Of a DNA stretch of 64,000 bases, positions 32,824 through 45,649 are shown piece after piece. The stretch comes from Saccopteryx bilineata (Eukaryota; Chordata; Mammalia; Chiroptera; Emballonuridae), in contig NC_089491.1 in assembly GCF_036850765.1 (NCBI RefSeq), forward strand, positions 94,148,740-94,212,739. The letters run 5' to 3'. A model generated the notes under the pieces. It did not search any database. It was given only the letters and a program-made list of their open reading frames with translations, and had not been told where the DNA came from. Made by a program: the position numbers and the translations under genes. Numbering within the stretch: position 1 is the stretch's first letter; the number at the start of each line of letters is the position of its first letter.

Positions 32824-34305
32824 CAGTAGATTGTCCAAACTATCCAGTGGGTTTAATAAAAAAGGTAATTATGTCTACAATATCTATGTTTTATGCAGAA
32901 AATCAGGGTTCTCAGTAGGTATTATTTGCTCAAATCATTTGTTTACCAAGAAGAATTTCCTGGTAATTTTAGCATCTATCAATTCATGGTCCACCCAGGG
33001 TTTTATAGAAATAGACTGCATATAAGAATTCATTTAGGGAAATGGTAAAAGAGATAGGCATAGTAGAGACACTGAAGGCAGTTTTGAAAGAAAGCTTTCA
33101 ATCTGTGATCCAATGAAAAAGATACCAGAGGCTTCTGGGTAATTTTATGCTTCTAATAAGTGAGTAAGTAGTAATTACTAAAATTATCATGAATATTTAA
33201 ACTATTATAGGTTAGAGAGTTACTAATTATTCTTAATGCTACATACAGTGAAATCAAAGAACTTCATAGGAAATTAAATGAACTGAATATCAGTGTTGTC
33301 TTTGCCTGACCTGAATCCTGCTGTTTTTGCAGCTGAGAATGAGTAGATCCCTATATTAAACTGTTGTTATTAAAATAATCTGTTAAAATGGAAAAACTTT
33401 CCCCATTAATATATCCCATCATTTTATGTTATAAACTTATAATTTTCTATAGAAGGCCCCAGATAGTAAATTAATTAAATTGCTGTTCCATTATGGTGTC
33501 AGCTAATTTGGAAACTCATTATTTATTTGGTACTAATTTAGCCTAGCGAATTAATTAGAAAGAGCATGAAAAATATCAGTGATTCAACATGAAAGTTCGA
33601 ATCAAGACAAAGAGGCAAGATCAAAGAATGTATTTAATCAAAGGAGAAAATTACATCATTTTCAATGGGGATTTTTCTCTTCCTAAAAATAGACAACAAC
33701 ACAGTGCAGAAAACTATTTAGAAGTGGTTAGGAAAGCAGAAGCAGGTATTATCTTTAAGAAAACCAGTATAGGGATTGTCTATAACATGCTGCTCTCCAG
33801 CAGAGTGTTCACAGCGCCTTTCCTGACTTGATTCTTCTCCATAATGCATTCTAGGAACGATGGTACAATTTCAACAATCTCTCACCTCCGGAATATTGGG
33901 GTATCTGACATGTGGTTTCTGCCATGATTTAAAAAGAAAAAACCTATTTGTGGTTGAAGCAACATTATTCTTGTGGGTACAAAAGAACTGGTTTGTTGGT
34001 ACTTGGTGGTTATCTATATTTCCAGATAGTGTTACCTAAAGAAAATAATACTTGAAGCAATTACTTTATCTTCCTACCTCAAGGATTCAGGAAAGTCCAG
34101 GAAAATTAACAAGAAAAAGTTTTCCAGTTCACCTTGGTCACTGTGGATGGTAGCATTGCACTGGAATTTGGACTGTTGTCTTCTTTTTAACCTAAAAGTT
34201 TACCAGCTTTGGACTTTCAATGGCTGTTCATTAGAATGTGAGTTAAATTCTGTTAATATGCAGCATGATCATCTGGAAGTCTCTTAATTAAAGTTATATC
34301 CAATC
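32824..34305. other. Unassigned non-coding sequence
   Basis: No gene or repeat recognised; the frame at 33589-33831 shows no motif. Confidence 0.45.
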
Positions 34306-34320
34306 AAAAAGACATGTTAA

Positions 34321-34701
34321 GCCCTGGCAGGTTGGCTCAGTGGTAGAGAGTCAGCCTGGCATGCAGGAGTCCCGGGTTCGATTCTTGGCAAGGGCACATA
34401 GGAGAAGCACCTATCTGCTTCTCTACCCCTTCCCCTCTCCTCTCTGTCTGTCTCTTCCCCTCCCACAGCCAAGGCTTCATTGGAGCAAAGTTGGCCCGGG
34501 TGCTGAGGATGGCTCCATGGCCTCTGCCTCAGGTGCTAGAATGGCTCTGGTCACAACAGAGCAATGCCCCAGATGGGCAGAGCATCGTCCCTTGGTGGGC
34601 ATGCCGGATGGATCCCAGTTGGGCACATGCGGGAGTCTGTCTGACTGCCTCTCCGTTTCTAACTTCAGAAAAATACAAAAAAACAAAACAAACAAACAAA
34701 G
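34321..34701 (+). mobile_element. tRNA-derived bat SINE, type A, young copy
   Basis: Head GCCCTGGCAGGTTGGCTCAG, box B GGTTCGATTCTTGG, pyrimidine tract, CTTCATTGGAGCAAAGTTGG body and a tail ending (CAAA)n. Perfect 15-bp duplications AAAAAGACATGTTAA lie at 34306-34320 and 34702-34716. Confidence 0.95.
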
Positions 34702-34724
34702 AAAAAGACATGTTAAGTACTTAC

Positions 34725-35260
34725 TAGATGTCAGTCATTAGGCTGTCTGCTCATTTCACTTCATGGGGAACCAAGAACACATGATCCTTTTCTTCAGGGA
34801 AATGCAGTCCAGTGGAAAATATACTCAGTCCATTGGAGGCATGCATGGGGACATCTATAATTATAAATTTTGATAAATAATATAGAGGAATATGTAAGGG
34901 TATGAGAAATATTGGAAAACCTAATTTAGATTAAGGTATTAGAGAATATTTCTCTTAAGAAATTATATTTACGATGAAACTTGAAGAATAATTAGGAATT
35001 ATCTCAGATGTAGAAAATAAAGAAGAGACATTTAAAGGAGAAATGAGTTTTATAAAGACTTTGAAGCAGTTTTAAAGATATTTTTTAAAGTCCAGTGAAT
35101 AAATTGAGAAATGGAATTGGAGCCATGGGCCAAGATGGACCAAGGAGGCTTGGAAACCATGTCAATATTTTGTATCTTATCCTCAGGGCAATGAAGATGA
35201 TCAATGCTTTTAAGGAGGAAAAGGACATGATCAAGTTGACTGGCCTAAAAGGTTGTGCTG
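34725..35260 (-). mobile_element. L2 LINE 3' region
   Basis: Reverse-strand L2 landmarks in order: 'gatccttttcttcagggaaatgcagtccagtgg' (compare cctgccctcatggagcttacattctagtgg), 'gatgaaacttgaagaataattagg', 'ggcttggaaaccatgtcaa' and 'aaggacatgatcaagttgac'. The frame at 35095-35445 falls here and is not a gene. Confidence 0.6.
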
Positions 35261-36070
35261 GCACTGCTGACTGGGAAAAGAGAAAAGTAGAGGAAGAAAC
35301 GGCAAGTGAAAGTTTCAGTTCAATAGTTACCTCTGGCTTCGGGCCAGCCTTTCTCTCAGAGGCTTTTTTTTTGTGTCAATATTTCATTTTTCCTCATATT
35401 TTAACATTTGATTTTTCCATATTTGTCGTAGATGGTTTTCTATAGCAAGAGATGATCTGAAACAAATAGTTCTACTCTAGCTAAACTACACCTAGGCCTT
35501 GCCAATTCCATAAGCAACACTTTGTATTTTATCCTTAGTGCAATGCGAAGACATATAGATTTTATTTCTTTTTTCTCTGAGGGAACAAAGACCTATTGAC
35601 AATATGCTATATGACTCTGCCTGTTCTTTCTTCATGATAAATCACTGTAGCAAACACATAAATCAGATATTAATAGATTGAATTTATACCAAGAATATAA
35701 CTTTTTATTCTATTGAAGAAATAAGGCAAAAAGTTGGAGTCCAAACAATTCCTTGTAGTGATAGACTACCTCTTCTACTAGTCACTGTGATCCAAAGATC
35801 TACCCAACTGATTGCATATGATAGAGAAAATTAATGAGAACTCATGTTTTTACTAAACTGAAAACACATAACTCGTCACCATAATATTCTCAACTGAAAT
35901 TTCTCTCATGAGGACGTATTTTGTTTTGTTTTGTTGTATATCTAAAAACCAGATTCAGGTTAAATAAGAAATTTTAACAACCGCTTTAAATAAAGGGAGG
36001 AAAAAAATTAAATTTCTTTTGTAAGATGACAATTAATGACCCCAGATTAATGAGAACATAATTTATTATT
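35261..36070. other. Unassigned non-coding sequence
   Basis: No gene or repeat recognised. Confidence 0.45.
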
Positions 36071-36085
36071 AAGAATATGGATTTT

Positions 36086-36470
36086 TAGGCCCTGGCCGGT
36101 TGGCTCAGTGGTAGAGCGTCAGCCTGGCGTGCGGGGGACCTGGGTTCGATTCCCGGCCAGGGCACATAGGAGAAGCGCCCATTTGCTTCTCCACCCCCCC
36201 TCCTTCCTCTCTGTCTCTCTCTTCCCCTCCCACAGCCAAGGCTCCATTGGAGCAAAGATGGCCCGGGCGCTGGGGATGGCTCCTTGGCCTCTGCCCCAGG
36301 CGCTAGAGTGGCTCTGGTCACAGCAGAGCGATGCCCCGGAGGGGCAGAGCATCGCCCCCTGGTGGGCAGAGTGTTGCTGCTGGTGGGCGTGCCGGGTGGA
36401 TCCCGGTGGGGTGCATGCGGGAGTCTGTCTGACTGTCTCTCCCCGTTTCCAGCTTCAGAAAAAAAAAAAA
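36086..36470 (+). mobile_element. tRNA-derived bat SINE, type A, best-preserved copy
   Basis: An intact tRNA-like head: box A TGGCTCAGTGG at 36101-36111 and box B GGTTCGATTCC at 36143-36153, an internal RNA polymerase III promoter. Then come CACATAGGAGAAGCGCCCAT, a pyrimidine tract, GCTCCATTGGAGCAAAGATG, GGGGCAGAGCATCGCCCCCT, GCATGCGGGAGTCTGTCTGA and CTTCAG plus an A tail. Perfect 15-bp duplications AAGAATATGGATTTT occur at 36071-36085 and 36471-36485. The intact promoter and clean duplication mark it as recent. Open frames on both strands across it are incidental. Confidence 0.97.
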
Positions 36471-36829
36471 AAGAATATGGATTTTGAAGTTAAAAATTAT
36501 ATGGAATTCAATAGATGAGATCGCCATCCCCTTTTCTCTCTGCATTTCTCTCATATGGTCTACAATGACTAACATTATGGATTTCTTAGATATTGGCTGG
36601 CTTCCCAGAGACTCTCGGGCATGGATGCTTCTTCATCAGATTAATTTGAGAAATAATATCAATACTATTACTACAAAGAATCTGAAACATTGGACAAAAG
36701 AAAGGGTGTGATATACCTGACATCCTGTATCTGGGTCTGGTGATGAAATATAGTGAAGAAGCATGATTCAAATACTGAATACCAGTGGTCCCAGCAATGC
36801 AGATTTTTATGTGCTCATTTTCCTGTGTG

Positions 36830-37050
36830 TTTTATTTGGACTAGTATTGATTTAGTTCTAGATACATCAGGAGACACAAAGATAAATCAGACATAGGTTC
36901 TACCCTCATGAAACTTACATTGTAATAGGAAATTTAATGAATGGTAATAAGATGCCATGATAAATTAGTAAGAGACGTTATACAAATAAGTGTTATGGAA
37001 CTTAAGAATAGGGAAGGAGCTGCTTCTGGCTTAGGGAAATTAGCTAACAA
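36830..37050 (-). mobile_element. L2 LINE 3' fragment
   Basis: 'acataggttctaccctcatgaaacttacattgtaatagg' followed by 'aagtgttatggaacttaag' matches the reverse L2 3' end. Confidence 0.55.
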
Positions 37051-37336
37051 ATAAAAAGTAATATCAGAAGTAAAATTTGAATCAAATGTAAGATTTCAAC
37101 CACATGGTTTTTCTAGCAAAATGGTATCAATATTTTGTTTTTGTTGTTGTCCTCAGAAACACTTTACACTATTGAAAATTATTGAGAACCCTAAGGAGCA
37201 GTTTTCAATGTAAGCTGTATCTAGTGGTGTTTTCCATACTAAAAATTGAAACGAAATTTTTAGAAAATATTTATTTACTAACTTATTTAAAAAATAGACC
37301 CACTGCATGCTAACATAAATAATAGTTTTTTAAAAT

Positions 37337-37631
37337 GCCTGACTGGTGGTGGTACAGTGGATAGAGTGTTGACCTGGGACTCTGAGCTTCCAGGTTCAGA
37401 ACTCTGTGGTCACCGGCTTGAGCACAGGGTCATCAGGCTTGAGCACAGACTCACCAGCTTGAGTGTGGGGTCATTGTCTTAAGCTGGCATCACTAACATG
37501 ATTCCGTGGCTGCTGGCTTAAGCCCAAAGGTCACTGGCTTGAACTCTGCCCACTGGTCATGGCACATATGAGAAGTAATCAATGAACAATTAAAGTTATT
37601 TAACTATGAGTTGATGCTTCTCATCTCTTTC

Positions 37632-37674
<43 letters not shown>

Positions 37675-37698
37675 CTCTCTCACAAAAAATAAATAAAA
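37337..37698 (+). mobile_element. tRNA-derived bat SINE, type B
   Basis: Head GCCTGACTGGTGGTGGTACAG...GGATAGAGTG, GAGCTTCCAGGTTCAGAAC, repeated GGCTTGAGC phrases, CACATATGAGAAGTAATCAA, ATGCTTCTCATCTC, then a CT tract (37636-37670) and an A-rich tail. Flanked by TTTTTTAAAAT at 37326-37336 and 37699-37709. Confidence 0.88.
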
Positions 37699-37709
37699 TT
37701 TTTTAAAAT

Positions 37710-38234
37710 ATGTAAAAAAAGTATGTTCTGAAACAAAAAATTTAGACAGAATAATATTTTTGTGTATTTCTTTAATTTCTTAATTAAGAAAACCTGAATT
37801 GCTATATGTGCTCTGCATTAAATCTGTCATGATATATTGTTTTTGCTAAAGTAGATGATTAAAAATATTCAGCATCAGAAATATATGTGGTTGGCAAAGG
37901 GAGGAGTATTTTAACAGCCTTTTTAGATTATTTTGTGTGCAATTCTTTAATACTACACAAAATCTCAACAAATGACTATGGATATGTAAATTACATATAC
38001 ATCACTTATTTCTTAGTCACAAGAGAATAAAGTAAAAGAGTATTAAGGATGTTACTTAGTGGTACTCTCCAAGAGAAACCAAAAGGAAGAGGCACGTTGG
38101 ACATAAATAGCTAGAAGTTCTCACAGGGAAATCTGCCTCTGACTTGAGTCAGCTTCATCCCCATGATATTTAAGTATCCTCCTCCTTTTAGCCTACTACC
38201 TTGTGAAATATAAATAAATATAATCACAAGTTAA
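37710..38234. other. Unassigned AT-rich non-coding sequence
   Basis: No gene or repeat recognised. Confidence 0.5.
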
Positions 38235-38785
38235 CTCTGCTTAAAACTTTTAAATGGCTACCCTTGGCTTCAATAAGGTTCACTTAAAAGATAAAGGCCA
38301 TTATTTCTTAACATAACGTGTAACTGACTACCGCCTAAATTCTCCTTCCTTGTCCATATCTGTCTGTTCACACTCCAGACCTTGCAACACGCACAACAGC
38401 AAACTCCTTCCAGCCATCTCTTCTGCTCTTCATCCCAACATCATGCTAATTCTTACCTGTGAATCGGTTCATGCCATCTCCCCTCTAGGTGGAAGTACTT
38501 CTTCATCAACCTTTAACAATCAAGGGGCACCATCTGCCATGGTTCTTCAAGTCTGTATCAAAATTCACTCCTCTGAGCACCCATCATATCTAAACTGTCA
38601 TCTGTCATTAAACTTAGTATTTATAATATATCACCTTCCCTGGAGTCATTCATTTGGCTGTCTGCCACTGCAGCATAAATATCTTGTTGACAGAGAACAT
38701 ATGATGTGAATGTTTACAGTCTACTGCCTGGAACAAAGTTGGAAACATAGTAGGCACTAAGAAATGTTTGTGGAAATAATGCACA
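38235..38785 (+). mobile_element. L2 LINE 3' region
   Basis: Sense-strand L2 order: 'ttaaaacttttaaatggctaccc', 'tgtctgttcacactccagacc', 'aaattcactcctctgagcac', 'tgcctggaacaaagttggaaacatagtaggcactaagaaatgtttg'. The frame at 38350-38709 lies inside it and carries no intact LINE domain. Confidence 0.65.
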
Positions 38786-39380
38786 GTTTTCCTTTTTAAA
38801 ATTTGTTTTCAATGATCACATTTGACTGGGTTTATACACTGCCCTTCTAATATGACAAGTGTGTTTTCCAACAGGAACCAAATGATTACAGAGACAAATC
38901 ACTCATATGGGTAGCTGCAAATTTAAAGCACTTGTCAGCAAGTGCCATAGTACTGTACTCGTTGTTTTTCTGTCAAAATGACTTCCTGACGGAAAATGAT
39001 CAACACCTCAACCTGCATCTTCTTGCCGTCTAGAAGCAAATGATTCACACTTCTTGTTATTATATTAATGCAAGGGAGAAACAATAAAAATTCCAAGAAG
39101 CCATCATATACATGCAACATCATAACTTTCCCTCATTACCCAGAGTGAATGGATCATTACTCCTGATATGTATTGATTCAGGCTGACAGCACTGGAGTTT
39201 ACATTCACTGTCATTCATATTGTTTGGTCAAACAACTATTCTAACCACCTTAGTGCATTCATCTATGGAATGGCAGTAGACTGTGTGCAAGCACTGTACA
39301 TTTGCTCCATGATGATGAGACTGTTCTGTCCAAGATGCTGAGAGTGGAAAAAATGGGGCTCTTGTCTAAAGCCCAATAGT
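38786..39380. other. Unassigned non-coding sequence
   Basis: No gene or repeat recognised. Confidence 0.45.
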
Positions 39381-39384
39381 TTCC

Positions 39385-39495
39385 ACAAACTGTGCTAAGA
39401 ACTTTGTATTTAAGAACTATGTCATTTAATCTTCACAACAAACATGTCCAAGAGTTGGTGTTATTACCGTAATTTTATAGATTTAAAAAATGGAG
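39385..39495 (+). mobile_element. MIR SINE fragment
   Basis: 'gtgctaagaactttgtatt', 'gtcatttaatcttcacaaca' and 'gtgttattaccgtaattttatag' follow the MIR core order. Confidence 0.6.
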
Positions 39496-41154
39496 GTTGT
39501 GCATGGTTGATCCTGAACACTTGCTATGCAGGGGACACAAATGTCCCTAAGTACATGTCTGAGTCTCAGACCTCACTGGCCCCTGCTGTTCCCTTGGAGG
39601 CCACTCCTGACCTTCTCTACCTTTTAATCCCTCTACTGTGTTTCCCAGGGCTACTTCTGTGCCACCAGGGAGGCAAGACACCAGAATTGCCTGATTCTCT
39701 GCTCTCACCTGCGCACTGTCCCTCAAGCGTTCACCATGAGCATCATCTCTGCTTCTGTGCTGGTGCTATTGGTGGGTTGCTATTCAATTCACTTTTCTAT
39801 ATGTGCCAAACACTAAAGAGGACATGTAAGTTAATTATTCTTATGGAGCTTGCATTCCAGTAGATGCAGATCTACCCTGCCTCCTCAGCTGCAAGCAGCT
39901 CACAGCATTGTCTAAAGTAGTTTTTCATGGGCAAGGCCCTAGGAGTCTTTGTCAATAGCTTTCTATGTTCTTGGGCCCACAGAGTTGGCCACAGGGACTT
40001 TGAACACAGTGGAACTCATGGGGCCAGTTTGCTCTGATCTTAATTAAGAATATTCACTGTTGTACCACTCCTCTAAGTGAAGTATTGATTCTACAGCTCT
40101 CCAAATACCTTTTAGTTTGATTGTCTGCAAAAGCTGAAGGGCCTACATGCAAATGGTCCCCAAGAATGTGCAGGACATCCAGATATACAGAAGGGTCCTG
40201 GATTACATACATGTGGATATAACAATACCTCCTTAATAGTAAATCTTAAATGGGACTTAACGGCCTTACCCTGAGGTAGATGTCATTGAACATGAATTAG
40301 CAATTCAGACTTTTCTTTTTTCTCCTGGAATATGACTCCTCTCTATGCAATGTTGACTCTGATGCTCCTGGCATTCATGCTCACCCACCTTAATGCACCA
40401 GCTATCATAAATTTACTCTAGTGTCAACCTGTCTATCACTATTATTCTTCATTCCCATGTAGCATTCAAGGCCTCTCATCTACAAAATAAAGCAAACCCC
40501 CCTCTGAATACTTTTAGCTATCTACATTTCCCTTCCAATCAAGTTTCTTTTAAGACTTGATTGCACTCAGTGTCTCCACTTCAACCCTCATTCATCTTGC
40601 AAATCATACCAGTCTGCTGCTATCCTACCCTGCCTTGATTTCACTCTTCCTAAGGTCCCCAATTACCATGTGCTGGCTAAATGAGAGGGCTTTCCTAGGT
40701 CCTAATTTTTCTTGACTCTTATACAGCCTTGACAACACTGGACCACTGCTTTATTGAAACATTTGTTTACTCTGGTACCCCTTTCCATTCTCATGCTACT
40801 AACAACATGCTCTTTTATTCTTGCCATTTGCAATGTTGCAGAACAGCTTACTATTCTGAACATGATGTATTATATGCTACCATTTCTTCCAGCTTCTTCG
40901 CCCAGATATTTGCTAGGCTGACTCTCTTCTTACTTTTTATCCTTTGGGCAACTCATTTTTTTAAAAACATTTATTTAATTGACCTTCCTTCAATCCTCCG
41001 CCTCTCATCTCTAAATTTTCTCAAGTGTTACACACCTGGCTTCCTTATTCTCTGTCTTTGCTCATTTGGTAGCAATTTCTCTTCTCCAAGGAACTTTTAT
41101 ATAGTAACTGGAGAGATGTGGTTTCCCACAATGCCTCCTAAATTTGCCACATTT
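39496..41154. other. Unassigned sequence, some of it probably ancient repeat
   Basis: A short stretch near 39815-39865 looks like an L2 reverse end ('aagttaattattcttatggagcttgcattccag'). The remainder, including frames at 39444-39863 and 40729-41199, has no recognisable domain. Confidence 0.4.
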
Positions 41155-41166
41155 AAATCTTCCCTA

Positions 41167-41534
41167 ATCAGCCTGATCAAGCAGTGGTGCAGTGGATAGA
41201 GCATTGGACTGGAATGCAAGGACCCAGGTTCAAAACCTTGAGGTTGTGGGCTTGAGTGCAGGCTCACCAGCTGGAGCGTGGGGTTGCTGGCTTGAGTGTG
41301 GGATCATTGACATGACCCCATAGTTACTGGCTTGAACCCAAGGTGGCTGGCTTGAGCCCAAGGTCACTGGCTTGAGCAAGGGGTCACTCACTCTGCTATA
41401 GCCCACCCCCCCCCCAGTCAAGGCACATATGAGAAAACAATCAATAAACAACTAAGGAGACTAAGAAGCTGCAACAAAAAAATTAAGGCTTCTCATCTCT
41501 CTCCCTTCCTGCCTGTCACAAAAATAAATAAATA
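41167..41534 (+). mobile_element. tRNA-derived bat SINE, type B
   Basis: Head 'cagcctgatcaagcagtggtgcagtggatagagc', GGTTCAAAACC, repeated GGCTTGAG phrases, CACATATGAGAAAACAATCA and (AAAT)n tail. Perfect 12-bp duplications AAATCTTCCCTA lie at 41155-41166 and 41535-41546. Confidence 0.93.
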
Positions 41535-41546
41535 AAATCTTCCCTA

Positions 41547-44500
41547 TACAACATCTCTCAGTATATACTCAGTATATATTTATTCTTTGTCTTACATGAA
41601 TTATAAAGTTATTTCAAGTATCATTATATGCTGTCTGGTTTGGGCCATGGATTTCTAAGAAAGAAGAGCTTTCAGGATTTGGTGTGATTTTAGCATTTAG
41701 TAAAAAAAAAATGGATGTAAAATGTTTTATAATAATGGTAGTGATTTATCATAAATAAGCAAGTGTGCTCCTAAGTGACCAGAAGACTGTTTATATATAA
41801 GTCCCATGTGAGTATGGGCCCAATTTTTCAGTCACAGTCATGCTCAAAATGAAAAGCTCATCTAAAGAAGAATAGGAACATTGATACATTTTTAAATCTT
41901 CTCTACTTAATTCATGATGAAGGGAGCAAAGATGTCCAATAGTTGAATTTAGAAGCATTCATGGATGTACCAACTCAAAAGAAAGCATAAAGAAAATTTT
42001 GTTTCTTATTTTCTCTTAATATTCCATCCAAACCATTCCTTTCCCTCCACTTTCCTTCCCTCTTTCTGGAGAATGAGTTCTTTCTTAACTTTTAATTTTA
42101 CTTTATTTCCTTTAAAATTTCGAAGTAACACCACATTATGTATGTTATATTTATATAGCTCAGATTTTTAAAAACACAAAACAGAAGACAGTGAAAAATC
42201 TCCTTCCTGCCGAGAGCTACTGTCACACAATCTCCTCCTCAGAGACAACTGTCCTACTAGTTTCTAGGTCCTTCCTGCCATACATGAGCAAATGCTGAAC
42301 TTCTTTATGTCTTTCCAGAGACAGGATCTCTCTGGAAACCACTGATCCTTTTTCTCTTCTCCCATTGGCGTGCTCCATGCTCTTCCTAGCCTCTCCCTCC
42401 CGGACCTAAAGGGCACAAATGAGGTTATATTCCATCTCTTTAGGAACTCCCACCAGGCTTCACCTCCTAAACTTTTCTTCTGCATCTACTTGCTTGGCTT
42501 GAGTGACTTCAGTTTCTTTTCCTCTGAGCGCCTTTAGAGTAGTAGCACTTACTTGAATTTGGAGGTTGGCTTGTGATTTTGGCTTTGATCTCTGGTTGCT
42601 GACTTTTATATTTCTCTTGGTGCCAGGCTCTGTAGGTCACAGGCAGTTCTGACCCTCCTCCATGCTCAGTTCTGAATCCTGAAACCCCATCTCCAAGCCT
42701 AGGGTCCTATATGTGCCCCTCTTAAGGAATAGCCTTTGGGCTTAAGGCAAAGACTGGGTGACCTTGAGAACATCACCATGTGCCTCACTTTTTTTTCCAT
42801 TTTAAAAAACACAGGTTTTCTTCTCCTCTCATCCAAGCTTTTGTTCCATTTTGTTTCCTGTATTCTTTTGCTTGTTTATGCCCATTTCTTATCAGAAATC
42901 GTAGCCCATCCAGACTAATTAACTCACGTTCCTTTCACAGGTACAGAGCTAATAAAGCAGAGATCACAGTCTCCATGTTACAGCTTCTTCCCTCAATGAA
43001 AAAAAAACCCTCTATTTCCTTATCAAATAATTGGTTGGCACAACCCTGTGACCTCTACCAGAAACAGAAGCTTATTCAACCACACAGTCTACCATGTCAG
43101 GAGCACTCAACTATATCTTAGATTCTCTTTTTGTCAGTATTTGGGGAAAAAGACACCTCAAAGACCGTGTCAAGTAGCTGATGAAATGTGCAGTGTGTAC
43201 TCACAGAAATCTGGTTCTGTGAAGAATAAACTCTACTTGTATCCTTTTAGGTTAAACATTTTTATGTCAATTAAAAGGGCTTGTGGGCGTATTAAGGATT
43301 TCATAAGGTAGGGTCACCAGCTTATAAAGCTAGAGAAATTTGAAATATTATTTTTTTTTTTAAAAAAGCTGATGATAGTAAAGTGGTGTTCTCCAGGCAA
43401 ATAATAAATTTCAAGTAACTAACTAGAAAGTAAAACTGATTGTGTCCTCCTTGGGAAGTGAATTTAGTTGATTACTATTAAAATACTCCTATAATATAGT
43501 CAGACATTATTACCTGTCTCTCTAGCAAAATTGTAACTCACTTTTACAAGTCAGCCATAAAATACCTCTCTTTGTTCATTAAGATGGAAGCAAGGGTGCT
43601 TTGAATTTTTCAGTTTTTATTGCCATGGAGACACCTGGGAAGTATAATATCCAACCATTAAACTGTGTGATGTTGTTCAGAAATTGGCTTCTTTTTTTAT
43701 TTTGGGGACTATGGAATCTATACCTGGTGATGATGAGTTAGATCTGCAGTCATATTATAAGCTAAAAATGGACCCATTAATTTACTATCATATGCACATG
43801 CTATCTAGACTGAATGACTTTGAAAAAAGGTTGTATATTCTATAGAATATATTCCACAGAATACATTTGTCTGTGACTTGAGTTGCCAAGATAATTGCCA
43901 TGATAACTCATCTAAATACATGAATTGATTCCAGAGCAACATGCTTAGTACACTGTACATACTTATCATTTCTACTGAAGCTATCCTAGAGTCCTTTGAC
44001 ATTAGTGTTTCCATGAATACAAATCTTTATATATAAAACTAATCTTTGATAAACTCCTGTGTGTGTGACTAAGGCTGCATGTAAGTGGGTTGGGACTGCT
44101 GAATGAAATGCTGCATCCTGCCTGTTGAGATTTAGTCACTGTCTCAAGAATAAAAGTGTTTGGTCATGGGTCAAACAAGATAACATGAAATAAAACAGGT
44201 GGTTGGCTAGGTTGCATACTTCATTTGCTTTCTACTTCCCTTCTACCCAATCCTATATTTGTCTCATCTTATATTCAACTAATCTTACAGAGCAAATAAA
44301 AACCCAGAGATAAAGGGTATAAATAACTCTTAACACTCAGAGATAGAAAAGCCAGGGCAATGATTGCATCTGCCCTTCTTCTCATTTCCAGCTCTACAGG
44401 AATCCTTGGCACATTTAAATTGTGTCAGACTCAATCACAAACACTCAAATGTTCTCCATTTTCAAAGTCAAGTTCAAGATCAAAGTTAGATAGTTATACC

Positions 44501-45424
44501 TTTATGTAGCAAACCAAAATCAATAATGAAAAGTACTTAACTAAATTAGGTCATTACTCATCATATTCTTTTCAGTTTCAATAGAGAAAACACCAGACTC
44601 AAATCTAGTGCTAGCATGTGTGCAAGGGCAGCAAAATTCCATAAAGGGGAAAGGGGGGATTTAAATAATTCACATACTAAGGTTCTCTTTATTGATTATT
44701 AACAATATTAATTGTTATAACATGTTCAGCCTTGATTAAGGTTTATATATTAATAAAATATATTAAAATGTTGGTAATTCTCCCAGTCTAACATACTGAC
44801 ATGCATAATCAAAACATTATCTGTATTAAATGCCTAATAAAATGCAAACAAAAGTCTTCTTGTGAAGGGTTTGAGCCTAGTTCTTTGTCTTTTAAACTGT
44901 GAGTAAGAAGGTAACAAGTAATAATTTTTATCAGAAAATACCTACAAAATATTCTCAATGTGTTACTCTAGACAACACTAAGGGTAAAAAATACATAAAG
45001 CACTAAATGTCTTGAGATCTAGTTCTAGACATCGAATGCGATGTCTTCATTGCCCCAGAAAGTCTTCTCTGAGGATGCTCAGAAAAAAGACTGACCAAGA
45101 TTACAAAAACTCTTTGCAATGGTACCAAAGGCCCAAGTGAGGTGGGAAACCCAAATGTGGTACAACAGCATACTATTATATTCTGTAACTTTATCTAGAA
45201 TCACTCAAAACTCACTTGTCAGAGTATAGAAATTAAGTTCTGCTTTCATCATTAAAAAACAAAAATAAATGTGCTATATAACTATCCTGATGTTATAAAG
45301 ATAAATTTTCCAACATATCAAAAACATTCTATTACTGTAAGAACATAATCATACCCCAAAAGTAGTAGCTGCAATTTTGGAAAGAATATGGGAACAAAGA
45401 TTCTTCTTTCTGTTGTCCCATTTG
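41547..45424. other. Unassigned non-coding sequence, no young insertions
   Basis: Nearly 3.9 kb without a recognisable SINE, LTR, DNA transposon or gene. The short frames (for example 42780-43121) show no domain. Ancient diverged repeats may be hidden here. Confidence 0.45.
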
Positions 45425-45560
45425 ACTGATACGTGATTTAAACCAGGTTTCTCAACATAGCTTATCTCTTCATCTGTAAAATGGGATCTTTGCTTGTTTA
45501 TTCAGAACAGAGTGGTATAAACAATTGAGATGACTATTTGAAGACATCTTGCTACCTATC
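45425..45560 (-). mobile_element. MIR SINE fragment
   Basis: CTTCATCTGTAAAATGGGAT and flanking text match the reverse MIR core. Confidence 0.5.
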
Positions 45561-45649
45561 TAATAGTAAGACATTTCTTTTCTGTGCTGATTTTTCTATG
45601 CAGTAGGAAGCTGTTTAAGTTTATTCATTCACAAAAATAATTTAATAGT

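Noticed and set aside
36101..36160. Possible tRNA gene (box A and box B present)
   Set aside because: The sequence continues directly into the SINE body and A tail with a target duplication; no mature tRNA cloverleaf with a terminator follows.
36108..36518. Long frames on both strands (also 12972-13391, 34340-34741, 24359-24790)
   Set aside because: All coincide with young type A SINEs, which are transcribed by polymerase III and non-coding.
38350..38709. 119-codon plus-strand frame
   Set aside because: It falls in an L2 3' region whose untranslated end is recognisable; no LINE protein motif is encoded.
40729..41199. 156-codon hydrophobic frame
   Set aside because: No recognisable family, runs into a type B SINE at its 3' end, and no splice or promoter context was found.
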